A stretch of 64,000 nt of DNA, from assembly GCA_963733265.1 (NCBI GenBank), contig CAVTCF010000001.1, positions 744,001 through 808,000 on the forward strand. The letters are read 5' to 3'. Below the pieces are notes generated by a model, which was not told the origin of the DNA, ran no database searches, and saw nothing but the letters and a program-made list of their open reading frames with translations. Source of the stretch: PALSA-1006 sp963733265 (lineage in GTDB: Bacteria > Pseudomonadota > Gammaproteobacteria > Burkholderiales > Gallionellaceae). The position numbers were made by a program, and so were the translations under genes. Position 1 is the stretch's first letter, and each line of letters starts with the position of its first letter. Below are positions 17,316 through 25,593 of this stretch, piece by piece.

Positions 17316-18161
17316 TTAGAACGTGCGAGTGAGGGACGCTACAACAGTACCTTGACCAAGTTTTGCACCTTGAGCATTTGTGTAAAACGAAGACGCATTA
17401 GTCGAGCTATAGGCCAATCCCACAACATAACCACTGAAATCTTTGGTCACACTAACTTTGTAGTCGGTGTATGTTGGATCCTGACCTGCTGTTTTTAAAG
17501 CAGAGGCTGTCGAACCTGCGTAGGTTTGCTGACCAACGTGCGCTCCCACTGTGAAACCTGAATCACCAATTGCATAGCTTGCACTTAAGTCGATATAAGT
17601 GGAGCCGGCTGAATTAGGCAAACCAAAGGTGTTACCTAGTGCGTCAGAAAGTTTCAGAGTGACCCACTTGTAACCAATAAGGGCATAAAGTTCATCTGTG
17701 TCGGCTTTTGTAGCCCCAGTCGCGTAGTGACCAGGATAGTTATAGCGCAGGTAACCTACGTCATAGCTGAAGTCCGTTGCAAAGGAATTCTTAAAACCCA
17801 AGTAGGTATCGAGTTCTAGTCCTGCAGCGCCTGTTTGGGTTGTGGCGGAAGTTGCTGGGCCTTGGGTGCCATCAGATATCCAGCTAATACTGGAACCCCA
17901 TGTTCCAATATAGAAACCGCTGGAATGAGCATAGTCAAAACCACCTTGAACAGCCGGGTTGTTGCCTGTTTGTGAAATACCACGGTAGAGATAATTGCTG
18001 ACCAAAGCAACGTTACTGGTTACGGCTGGGGTTGGAGCCGCTGCAGCTTCAGGAGCGGCAGCCGGAGCTGCTGCAGGTGCTGTTGTAGCAGGTGTTGTAT
18101 CGGCCAAAGCTGGCAGTGCGAAGAGGGTACCCAGAACAGCCACTAGCAGTTTCTTTTGCAT
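17316..18161 (-). CDS. TorF family putative porin (copy 2)
   Basis: Outer-membrane beta-barrel porin-like protein of 281 aa, paralogous to the gene at 13803-14618. It has a signal peptide (MQKKLLVAVLGTLFALPALA), an Ala/Pro linker longer than in copy 1, then VTSNVALVSNYLYRGISQTG and a barrel ending in LTRTF. The ATG at 18161 is preferred over an upstream in-frame start at 18263, because GGAAACATC precedes it and the signal peptide begins there. It is the first gene of a likely porin-glnK-amtB operon behind a sigma-54-type promoter. The substrate is unknown. Confidence 0.85.
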   Translation of the reverse strand: MQKKLLVAVLGTLFALPALADTTPATTAPAAAPAAAPEAAAAPTPAVTSNVALVSNYLYRGISQTGNNPAVQGGFDYAHSSGFYIGTWGSSISWISDGTQGPATSATTQTGAAGLELDTYLGFKNSFATDFSYDVGYLRYNYPGHYATGATKADTDELYALIGYKWVTLKLSDALGNTFGLPNSAGSTYIDLSASYAIGDSGFTVGAHVGQQTYAGSTASALKTAGQDPTYTDYKVSVTKDFSGYVVGLAYSSTNASSFYTNAQGAKLGQGTVVASLTRTF

Positions 18162-18219
18162 GATGTTTCCTTTCGATATTAAGTTGAAAACGGGATATAA
18201 AGTATCCGCTATTCCATAA

Positions 18220-18235
18220 AGCATTATATGTGCCA
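18220..18235 (-). promoter_or_regulatory. Sigma-54 (RpoN) type promoter for porin-glnK-amtB
   Basis: The minus strand reads TGGCACATATAATGCT, matching the sigma-54 consensus TGGCACRNNNNTTGCW at every specified position but one (A for the first T of TTGC). The -24 GG and -12 GC have the required spacing. It lies about 59 bases upstream of the porin ATG. RpoN/NtrC control is the usual mode for glnK-amtB, so the context supports it. Confidence 0.75.
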
Positions 18236-18582
18236 CATAAAAATAACTATATAAAATAAACAATTATTAATATAATGTGCGTAATTAAATTTTTGATCGC
18301 ACCGATACGATGCGGCAAAAACATATGGTTGCACCTATGAGGTGCAGAGGGGTGTTGGTCAACTGTGTGGAGCTAAACTAAAACGGCTCGCTTTGACGTG
18401 CTAAGGCAAGTGGTCTGTTATTAAATATTCGAAAAATAGATTTAAATAGTATGATGCATCACTTGGAATTTAGAACTTGGGACTGTAAATTTTCTCGCGT
18501 TATCGTTCTGTAACAATATTTGATCAAACCTAGCATAGAATTCCTGCCAAGCTCATATTTTTCACAAAGTTATAGGAAAGCC

Positions 18583-20223
18583 GTGTCAATCAAACAATAT
18601 AAAAAAGTTGATCTGGATATTTCCGGAACTCGCTTATTTACACTAATAATACCGATGGTCGCCGTATTGTTAAGCGGCTGCGCTGCCGGTCCCGACTACA
18701 AGCGCCCGGAAGCGCCGACCGTGAGCAGTTACACCGTGCAACCGCTGGTTGGGAAGACGGCGGCGACCCCCGAATCAATGCAAGGAGAAGCACAGCACTT
18801 CGAGGGCGCGAAAGACATTCCGTTCGACTGGTGGAAACTGTTTCAATCGCCGCAACTGAACGCCCTGATAGAACGCACCCTCAAAGCCAGCCCCACGATC
18901 GAAGCCGCACAAGCCGCGTTGAAACAGGCACATGAGAACGTGGTTGCGCAGCAGGGATTTTTCTATCCTACTGTGAGTGTGAACTACTCACCCTCGCGCA
19001 ACAAGCTGGCGGGCAATATGGGGGGCAACTCGCCCGGTCCGCAGCAGAATGGCGACACTATCCAGAGTACGCCGTCGGCGCCCGCCTATTACACTTTCCA
19101 CACCGCGCAACTGTCGCTCGGTTATGTGCCGGATATATTCGGCATCAACCGCAGAATGACCGAATCGGCACAGGCGCAGGAAGAATGGCAGCAAATGCAA
19201 CTACAGGCAGCCTATATCACACTGGTATCCAATGTAGTGGCGGCCGCCTTTCAGGAAGCGGGCTTGCGTGCGCAGATCGCGGCGGTTAACCGCGTGATCG
19301 CGATCAATCGGGAAAACCTTGACATCATGCACCTGCAACTGGACAAGGGCTATGTGGCCGAGATTGACGTGGCGGCGCAGGAAGCATTGCTGGCGCAATC
19401 GGAACAAGCCTTGCCGCCGCTGAACAAACAACTGGAACAGACGCGTGACCTGATCCGGGCGCTGGCGGGCAATCTGCCCAATCAGGAGATATCGGAAACA
19501 TTCGAGCTGGCGGATATGCACCTGCCCGAAGCCTTGCCGCTGACGTTGCCGTCGACGCTGGTGGAACAACGCCCCGATGTGCGTGCTGCCGAAGCCCAGT
19601 TGCACAGTGCCAGCGCGCAATACGGGGTGGCCATTGCCAACCGGCTGCCGCAATTCATGGTGACGGCCGATGTCGGCGGCATGGCAAGTTCACCGGAATG
19701 GATGTTCCGCAGCGGCGGGACATTTTTTAATCTCACCGGCAACATTACCCAGATATTGTTCGATGGCGGAACACTAAAAGCCAAATCGCGGGCGGCCGAG
19801 CAGGCGCTGGTGCAAGTGGGTGCGCAGTATCGCAGTACCGTGATTACCGCGTTGCAAAACGTCGCCGACACCTTGCACGCCATTCAGGCGGACGCGGATG
19901 CACTTAAGGCCGCGGCAAAATCCGAGCATGCGAGCAAAACCGTGCTGGACTTAACTACCCGGCAATACCAATCGGGCTATATCAGCTACCAGAATCTGCT
20001 GGCGGCGCAGCAAAGTTATCAACTTGCAGTGGTGACGCTGGTGCAGGCGCAAAGTGGACGACTGGGTGATACCGCCGCGTTGTATCAGGCACTGGGCGGC
20101 GGCTGGTGGAATCGCAAGGATGACGCGGCAGAGAAGAAGGATGCTGCATCGGATAAATCGGACTTGAATAAAACGTCGGTGGCTCAGCAGACAGCCGCGA
20201 CAAACGGAGTGAGCAAGCAATGA
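18583..20223 (+). CDS. RND efflux outer membrane factor (NodT/CusC type lipoprotein)
   Basis: TolC-like outer-membrane channel of a tripartite efflux system. The lipobox LLSGC about 30 residues in, followed by AAGPDYKRPEAP, is typical of the OprM/NodT family; two OEP repeat domains follow. The frame is open from a TTG at 18520, but the GTG at 18583 has AGGAAAGCC just upstream and gives a normal lipoprotein signal, so I chose it (546 aa). The stop overlaps the adaptor start as ATGA. The gene-free stretch upstream (18236-18582) shows no further gene. Confidence 0.88.
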   Translation: MSIKQYKKVDLDISGTRLFTLIIPMVAVLLSGCAAGPDYKRPEAPTVSSYTVQPLVGKTAATPESMQGEAQHFEGAKDIPFDWWKLFQSPQLNALIERTLKASPTIEAAQAALKQAHENVVAQQGFFYPTVSVNYSPSRNKLAGNMGGNSPGPQQNGDTIQSTPSAPAYYTFHTAQLSLGYVPDIFGINRRMTESAQAQEEWQQMQLQAAYITLVSNVVAAAFQEAGLRAQIAAVNRVIAINRENLDIMHLQLDKGYVAEIDVAAQEALLAQSEQALPPLNKQLEQTRDLIRALAGNLPNQEISETFELADMHLPEALPLTLPSTLVEQRPDVRAAEAQLHSASAQYGVAIANRLPQFMVTADVGGMASSPEWMFRSGGTFFNLTGNITQILFDGGTLKAKSRAAEQALVQVGAQYRSTVITALQNVADTLHAIQADADALKAAAKSEHASKTVLDLTTRQYQSGYISYQNLLAAQQSYQLAVVTLVQAQSGRLGDTAALYQALGGGWWNRKDDAAEKKDAASDKSDLNKTSVAQQTAATNGVSKQ

Positions 20224-21377
20224 AACTGGATAAAAGAATAGTCATCATCGTGGTGGTCATCATAGCAGCAGGAGCCGGATATTGGTTTTGGCAAAATTCG
20301 CATGCACCGAAGGTGGAAGTTGCCGCTGACAGACCGGCTGATAAAAAGACCTCCGATACCATCCGTTTTGCCGCCGATGCGCCACAGCTGGAATTTGTGC
20401 GCGCAAAACCGGTCGAAGCATTTCCAGAGCCCCTGATAGACGGACTGAATGCCAGAATCACCTATGACGATAACTATACGGCACGGGTCTACTCGCCAAT
20501 AGCAGGGCGGGTCACCAGGATTGCAGCCGAGGCGGGTCAAACGGTCAAAGCGGGCGATCCCTTGCTGTGGATTGATTCGCCCGATTATGCCAGTGGTGCC
20601 TCGGACAGTTTGAAGGCTGACGCCGATCTGTTGCGCAAGAAGGTAGCCTACGAGCGCGCCAAGGGCTTGTATGAAGTCAAAGGACTGGCGCTCAAGGATC
20701 TTGAATCTGCGGAAGCGGATTGGCAGCAGGCCGAAGCCGAAGCGCAACGCGCCAAAGCCCGCATGAAAAATCTCAGCAGCAATGCGGTTGCGAATGCCGA
20801 GGGTAAATATGTGCTGAAAGCACCGATTGACGGTGTGATTAGTGAACGCCAGGTTAATATCGGCAGCGAAGTACAGCCTGCGGCGGCCAATTCTTTGTTT
20901 GTTATTTCAAATCCGAAGCATCTGTGGGTGCTGATTGATTTGCCCGAACAGCAGGTTGAAAAAGTCAAAGTCGGGCAACCTGTTTCGGTCGAAGTGGACG
21001 CTTATCCGGGTGAGGCTTTCGAGGCCAAGGTGACGGTCATCAGCGAAACGCTGGATCCGCTCTTGCGTCGCTTTCAGGTGCGCTGCGATGTGTATGACAG
21101 CCAGCACAAGCTCCGGCCGGAAATGTACGCTCGCGTGAGCCCTGTTGTGAATGAAAGGATAAAAGTGCCGCGCGTGCCCAACACGGCATTGTTCACGCAG
21201 GGTCTTTACAGCTTTTTATTCGTCGAGCAATCGCCCGGTGTATTTCAACGTCGTCGTGTCACCCTGGGATTGCAGGATGCCGACTTCTCCTACATCAAAG
21301 AAGGCCTGAAAGCCGGTGAACGCATTGTGACCAGCGGTGCAATTTTGCTGAACTCTGAATTGAGCGGTGGCGACTGA
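20220..21377 (+). CDS. RND efflux periplasmic adaptor (CzcB/CusB-like)
   Basis: Membrane-fusion protein linking the inner-membrane pump to the outer-membrane channel. It has an N-terminal membrane anchor (IVIIVVVIIAAGAGYWFW). A lipoyl/barrel-sandwich half-motif (YSPIAGRVTRIAAEAGQTVK), a coiled-coil hairpin (about residues 125-180) and the second lipoyl half (KAPIDGVISERQVNIGSEV) follow. The length is 385 aa. It lacks the Met-rich and His-rich stretches that mark some Cu/Ag or Zn adaptors. It overlaps the upstream gene by four bases and the pump gene by one. Confidence 0.9.
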   Translation: MKLDKRIVIIVVVIIAAGAGYWFWQNSHAPKVEVAADRPADKKTSDTIRFAADAPQLEFVRAKPVEAFPEPLIDGLNARITYDDNYTARVYSPIAGRVTRIAAEAGQTVKAGDPLLWIDSPDYASGASDSLKADADLLRKKVAYERAKGLYEVKGLALKDLESAEADWQQAEAEAQRAKARMKNLSSNAVANAEGKYVLKAPIDGVISERQVNIGSEVQPAAANSLFVISNPKHLWVLIDLPEQQVEKVKVGQPVSVEVDAYPGEAFEAKVTVISETLDPLLRRFQVRCDVYDSQHKLRPEMYARVSPVVNERIKVPRVPNTALFTQGLYSFLFVEQSPGVFQRRRVTLGLQDADFSYIKEGLKAGERIVTSGAILLNSELSGGD

Positions 21378-24300
21378 TGTTAAGTAAACTGATCTCTTTC
21401 GCGCTGCAGCAGCGCGTATTTGTGCTGGCAGGCGCACTGGTTATTTTGATTGCCGGTTGGAATGCCCTTGATACTTTACCGGTAGAAGCCTTTCCGGATG
21501 TGCAGGACGTGCAGGTACAAATCGACACACTGGTTCCCGGTCAGGCGCCCGAAGAAGTCGAACGCACGGTGACCATGCCGATTGAACGTGAAATGAGCGG
21601 CATCCCGCACATGACACAGTTGCGTTCGGTATCGCTGACCGGTTTGTCGGAAGTCATTTTGACGTTTGCCGATAATACCAATGACTATTTTGCGCGCCAG
21701 CAAGTGATGGAGAACTTGCAGAACGTCAACTTCCCGCCCGGTATACAACCCAGTTTGGCACCGCTCACCAATGCCGTGGGCGAAGTGTACCGCTATGTGC
21801 TGGACACCCCGCCGGACATGCCGCTGAATGAAGTGCGTGCATTGCAGGACTGGGTCATTCGGCCTGCCTTGCGTCAGGTGCAGGGTATTGCAGACGTGGT
21901 GAGCTACGGCGGCACCATCAAAGAATATCAAGTACGTGTAGACCCTACGCTATTGCGCAAATTCAGTGTCACCCTGAGTCAGGTGTCACAGGCCTTGGGT
22001 GCCAATAGCAGTAATGGCGGCGGCGGCATTCTTAAACGCGGCGATGAAGCGCTGGTGGTGCGCAGTGTCGGGATATTCCAAAGCGTGCAAGATATCGCCC
22101 ATGTTGTGGTGTCGGCACAAAATGGAAAGACGGTACTGGTGGGCGATGTCGGCAAAGTTGTGATTGGTGACCGACCCCGCTCGGGAATTGTGGGGTTCAA
22201 TGAGCGCGACAATGTGGTGCAAGGCATTGTGGATATGATCAAAGGGCAGAACGCGACCAAGATCGTTGAGGATCTGAAAGAAAAGATTCAAATCGTTCAG
22301 GCCAAACTGCCGCCCGGGGTGAAGATTGTTCCCTATTATGACCGGACCGATCTGGTACGCCATACTGTGCACACCGTATCGGAAAACCTGATCGTCGGCG
22401 CCTTGCTGGTGATTTCCATTCTGGTCATCTTTTTGCGCAACTGGTATGCGGCACTGGCGGTCGCGCTCATTATCCCGCTGGCGCTGCTCTTCGCCTTTAT
22501 CATGATGGATGCGAAAGGCGTGTCGGCGAATCTGATTTCATTGGGGACAGTCGACTTCGGGATTATCATCGATAGTGCGGTGGTGCTGGTCGAAGCCCTG
22601 ATGGTCAAGTTGGCCTTGGCTAAAACGGACGGGATTGAGAAGCATCTAAGTTACGGTTGGCGCCTGCATCTGATCAAACAGACCAGTATTGAACTGGGCC
22701 GTCCGATCCTGTTTGCCAAAGCGATCATTATTCTGGCCTTCTTGCCGATCTTCACTTTCCAGCGCGTGGAGGGCAAGATCTTTTCGCCCATGGCATTTAC
22801 CCTGAGCTTTGCCCTGCTCGGCGCGATTCTGATGACCTTGACGCTGATTCCGGCTTTGCTCAGTTACGCGGTCAGGAACAAGGATTTGGCCGAAAAGCAC
22901 AGTGGCTGGATGCACAAGCTGCAGGAGCTATATCGAGACCTGCTGCTATGGGCGGAGACGCGCCGCAAACGTATCGTTGCAGCCTCTCTCGCTCTGCTGG
23001 CCGTGGCGTTTATCGGCGCACCCTATTTGGGCAGTGAGTTTCTACCCATGCTGGACGAAGGCAATATCTGGCTGACGATCACGCTACCGCCCGCCACGGT
23101 GCTGGACAAAACCAAGGAAATTGAAGGCAAGGTTCGGGCTATTCTCAAGTCCTATCCCGAAGTGAATAATGTCACCACCCAAGTGGGGCGTCCCGATGAC
23201 GGTACCGATCCGAAGGGGCCGAACAATATGGAAATCATGGCGGACCTAAAGCCGCATGACACTTGGCGCTTTGCCGACAAGGAAGAACTAATCGCCGACA
23301 TGACGAAAAAGATTCACGCCATTCCCGGTGTACCGACCAACTTCTCTCAGGTCATTCAGGATAATGTGGAAGAAGCCTTGTCCGGCGTCAAGGGCGCGAT
23401 AGCCATCAAGATATACGGGCCCAATCTGGAAATTCTGGAAGACAAGTCGGCACAGGTGGCCAGCGTGATCAATGGTATTCGGGGCGCGGCGGACGTTGAA
23501 GCGATCAAGGTGGGCGGACAGACAGAATTAAACATCACCCTCAACCGCAGTCGCATGGCGCGTTATGGACTCAACATCAATGATGTGAACACGACCATTC
23601 AGACCGCCATGGGCGGTACTGCGGTCAACTCGTTCTATGAAGGTGACCGCCTGTTTGATGTCACCTTGCGCATGGCAGAGCCCTACCGTGATGCGGTGGA
23701 TGATGTGTCCAATTTGGCCATTCCAGTGCCGAGCGGCGGGATTTTACCGCTGAGTGCGATTGCAAAAATAGAAGTGCGCCAGGGTGCGGCGCGCGTCGCT
23801 CGCGAAGGCGGAGGCCGCATGGTGGCCGTAAAGGCCAACTTGCTGGGTCGCGACCAGGGTGGCTTTGTTGCCGAAGCGATGGAGACGGTCAAAGCGCAGG
23901 TGAAACTGCCGCCGGGCTACACCATGACCTGGGGTGGTCAGTTCGAGAACCAGCAGCGCGCCAACAAGCGCCTTAAAGTGATTCTGCCGCTGTCGGCCGG
24001 GATGATTTTTATACTGCTGTTTTGGGCATTCAGATCCATGCGCAAGGCACTGCTGGTGATATTAATGGTGCCGTTTACACTGATCGGGGGTCTGGCCGGT
24101 CTGGGCTTGGCCGGGCTGCATCTGTCCGTCTCCGCTGCGGTGGGCTTTATTGCCGTAGCCGGTATCTCGGTACAGAATGGCGTCATCATGGTGGAGCAGT
24201 TCATGGAGATTATGCGCAACGGGAAAAGTTTGCGCGATAGTGTGATGCTAGGTGCTGTTGCTCGTCTGCGACCGATCTTAATGACCGCATTGATGGCGGG

Positions 24301-24484
24301 GATCGGTCTGTTACCCGCTGCGCTATCGCACGGTATCGGTTCGGAAACGCAACGACCCTTTGCTGTGGTGATCGTGGGCGGCATTATATCGGCCACACTG
24401 TTTACCTTGCTGCTGTTGCCGCTGCTGTTTCCAATATTTGCAGATGAGGCGCGCATTAAGGATAACCAGACTTTAGTTGACTAG
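21377..24484 (+). CDS. Heavy-metal efflux RND transporter (CzcA/CusA family)
   Basis: Proton-driven inner-membrane pump of 1035 aa with the twelve-helix RND architecture. Helix 4 reads DFGIIIDSAVVLVE, so the charged triad of the heavy-metal group is present (D393, D399, E406). TLVPGQAPEEVERTVTMPIE near the N-terminus is typical of CzcA/CusA proteins. The exact metal cannot be assigned. It ends a three-gene operon; a strong terminator follows, and then a PII-like gene of the type reported beside such pumps. Confidence 0.93.
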   Translation: MLSKLISFALQQRVFVLAGALVILIAGWNALDTLPVEAFPDVQDVQVQIDTLVPGQAPEEVERTVTMPIEREMSGIPHMTQLRSVSLTGLSEVILTFADNTNDYFARQQVMENLQNVNFPPGIQPSLAPLTNAVGEVYRYVLDTPPDMPLNEVRALQDWVIRPALRQVQGIADVVSYGGTIKEYQVRVDPTLLRKFSVTLSQVSQALGANSSNGGGGILKRGDEALVVRSVGIFQSVQDIAHVVVSAQNGKTVLVGDVGKVVIGDRPRSGIVGFNERDNVVQGIVDMIKGQNATKIVEDLKEKIQIVQAKLPPGVKIVPYYDRTDLVRHTVHTVSENLIVGALLVISILVIFLRNWYAALAVALIIPLALLFAFIMMDAKGVSANLISLGTVDFGIIIDSAVVLVEALMVKLALAKTDGIEKHLSYGWRLHLIKQTSIELGRPILFAKAIIILAFLPIFTFQRVEGKIFSPMAFTLSFALLGAILMTLTLIPALLSYAVRNKDLAEKHSGWMHKLQELYRDLLLWAETRRKRIVAASLALLAVAFIGAPYLGSEFLPMLDEGNIWLTITLPPATVLDKTKEIEGKVRAILKSYPEVNNVTTQVGRPDDGTDPKGPNNMEIMADLKPHDTWRFADKEELIADMTKKIHAIPGVPTNFSQVIQDNVEEALSGVKGAIAIKIYGPNLEILEDKSAQVASVINGIRGAADVEAIKVGGQTELNITLNRSRMARYGLNINDVNTTIQTAMGGTAVNSFYEGDRLFDVTLRMAEPYRDAVDDVSNLAIPVPSGGILPLSAIAKIEVRQGAARVAREGGGRMVAVKANLLGRDQGGFVAEAMETVKAQVKLPPGYTMTWGGQFENQQRANKRLKVILPLSAGMIFILLFWAFRSMRKALLVILMVPFTLIGGLAGLGLAGLHLSVSAAVGFIAVAGISVQNGVIMVEQFMEIMRNGKSLRDSVMLGAVARLRPILMTALMAGIGLLPAALSHGIGSETQRPFAVVIVGGIISATLFTLLLLPLLFPIFADEARIKDNQTLVD

Positions 24485-24548
24485 TTGTTGTAATTGTATG
24501 ATTAATAAATAATCCTTTGTATATACATAGGAATTCGGCACAATTTAT

Positions 24549-24587
24549 AAAATGCGCATCGCAATTTTGCATGCGCATTTTGTTTTT
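24549..24587 (+). terminator. Rho-independent terminator of the RND operon
   Basis: AAAATGCGCAT (24549-24559) and ATGCGCATTTT (24571-24581) form an 11-base-pair stem with an 11-base loop and a T-rich tail, 65 bases after the pump stop codon. It separates the efflux operon from the PII-like gene, which therefore needs its own promoter. Confidence 0.88.
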
Positions 24588-24635
24588 CTGAGAGTTCAGG
24601 GGATGAACTTTTAGCTACAAGCGTCATTTCTTGAC

Positions 24636-24649
24636 ACTTTTTTTACACC
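24636..24649 (+). promoter_or_regulatory. Putative KdpE box 1 upstream of the PII-like/corA/kdpDE cluster
   Basis: ACTTTTTTTACACC matches the core of the E. coli kdp KdpE operator as I recall it, and it resembles the box at 8893-8911 here. It lies 74 bases upstream of the PII-like start codon and overlaps TTGACA (24631-24636), a perfect -35 hexamer. The combination would place an OmpR-family activator or repressor directly at the promoter. Assigned by similarity only. Confidence 0.5.
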
Positions 24650-24671
24650 AGAGCAATAACAATTTACCCTG

Positions 24672-24681
24672 TTTTTATACC
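24672..24681 (+). promoter_or_regulatory. Putative KdpE box 2 (half-site)
   Basis: TTTTTATACC repeats the right half of the kdp-promoter box (TTTTTTATACC, 8901-8911), 23 bases after box 1. TATACC could alternatively belong to a -10 region. Confidence 0.4.
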
Positions 24682-24722
24682 AGTAAACATAGTATGCAAC
24701 CATCCGATTTTAGAAAGATGGT

Positions 24723-25031
24723 ATGCAACGAATCAGCACAGTATTGGAGGAATCTCAGGCGATGGCCGTACGCAAAGCGGTTTGCGCTGAAGGTGCCGAC
24801 CGTGTCGTAATCACCCCTATCCCATATTGGCTATGCGGGATGGATATGGTGGATTTGTATAGTGGAAGTAAGATGACCCAATTGGGTAAGAAGGTGCGGC
24901 TTGATGTGACATCCGACAACGGACGATCCGAGCGTATCGTTTCAGCCATACAACGTATCGCGCATGCCGGAAAAAATGTTTTTGCTTTCCGTCAAAATAA
25001 GTCAGCCGATAAACGCAATCTTCATGAATAG
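24723..25031 (+). CDS. PII-like protein (PII-NG type)
   Basis: A 102-aa PII-superfamily protein. The beginning MQRISTVLEESQAMAVRKAV and the segment KKVRLDVTSDNGRSERIVSAIQRIAHAGKNVFAF follow the PII ferredoxin-like fold and its C-terminal signature. The classical T-loop YRGAEY is missing, and PYWLCGMDMVDLYSG stands in its place. A divergent PII group called PII-NG has been described next to heavy-metal RND pumps; the RND operon immediately upstream fits this. It would be expected to sense a nucleotide or small ligand and touch a membrane partner. The stop codon overlaps the next small gene. Function here is inference. Confidence 0.75.
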   Translation: MQRISTVLEESQAMAVRKAVCAEGADRVVITPIPYWLCGMDMVDLYSGSKMTQLGKKVRLDVTSDNGRSERIVSAIQRIAHAGKNVFAFRQNKSADKRNLHE

Positions 25032-25188
25032 TTTTGTAGAGCCCCTTCTCGCTATTCTTGCCATCGCTGTTCCCCTTGGGGTGGCGTACCTGATGTTAAC
25101 CCGGCAATCAGGCAATTCTATCCAGACCCGGCGTAAAACGCCTGAAAGTGCGAATAAAGATAAACGCGTGGCACGAAAACTTATTTGA
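25024..25188 (+). CDS. Small single-span membrane protein coupled to the PII-like gene
   Basis: A 54-aa protein: a short N-terminus, one hydrophobic helix (PLLAILAIAVPLGVAYLML), then a strongly basic, polar tail (TRRKTPESANKDKRVARKL). The ATG lies inside the last codons of the PII-like gene (8-base overlap), so translation is probably coupled. No clear ribosome site of its own is visible. An attractive reading is a membrane anchor or target for the PII-like protein, by analogy with other PII-membrane protein pairs. I do not recognise the family. Confidence 0.6.
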   Translation: MNSFVEPLLAILAIAVPLGVAYLMLTRQSGNSIQTRRKTPESANKDKRVARKLI

Positions 25189-25223
25189 ATTTTGTTTAAG
25201 CTGTTTCATACAGGAGCATGAAA

Positions 25224-25430
25224 ATGAAAATGGATGTGCATATAAAGTCGAATCATATATGTGGTTACTGCCAGACATATCTTGAGCGCAAAGAACCCGA
25301 GATGCTTACTCTTGAACAAGTGCAGGAAATTGAAACGCGCATCAGTCAAGGATGGAGATTGCACGGAGACCTGTTGCATTTGATCCACGATGTTAAGCAT
25401 TACCTTGCGCAACAACCTCAACAAAACTGA
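25224..25430 (+). CDS. Hypothetical small protein with CxxC motif
   Basis: A 68-aa soluble protein. ICGYCQTYLERKE contains a CxxC pair that could bind a metal or form a disulfide; the rest is predicted helical (LTLEQVQEIETRISQGW and LHGDLLHLIHDVKHYLAQQ). ATG codons occur at 25218, 25224 and 25230. AGGAG at 25212-25216 is ideally spaced for 25224. It lies between the tiny membrane protein and corA. I do not recognise the family. The following 163 bases before corA show no other gene. Confidence 0.6.
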   Translation: MKMDVHIKSNHICGYCQTYLERKEPEMLTLEQVQEIETRISQGWRLHGDLLHLIHDVKHYLAQQPQQN

Positions 25431-25593
25431 TCCCGTTTTAGGGAGTGCGCGCAACGCCGATTCCAGTGCAGGATGTAGTAGCAATAACGAATCAGCTTTT
25501 ATGTTCAGAATCCGGCCAAGTGGTAAGATGACGGGATATGAAAGTGGTTCCCTCGGGCTACAACCTATTTACTAACACTGACTTTAAGCCGCC

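Noticed and set aside
25390..25575. 61-codon frame overlapping the end of the small CxxC gene
   Set aside because: No ribosome site, low-complexity composition and it lies largely in the leader of corA.
25431..25593. Possible metal riboswitch in front of corA (CCCTCGGGCTACAACC resembles fragments of yybP-ykoY)
   Set aside because: Only a short match; the conserved paired core and spacing cannot be found.
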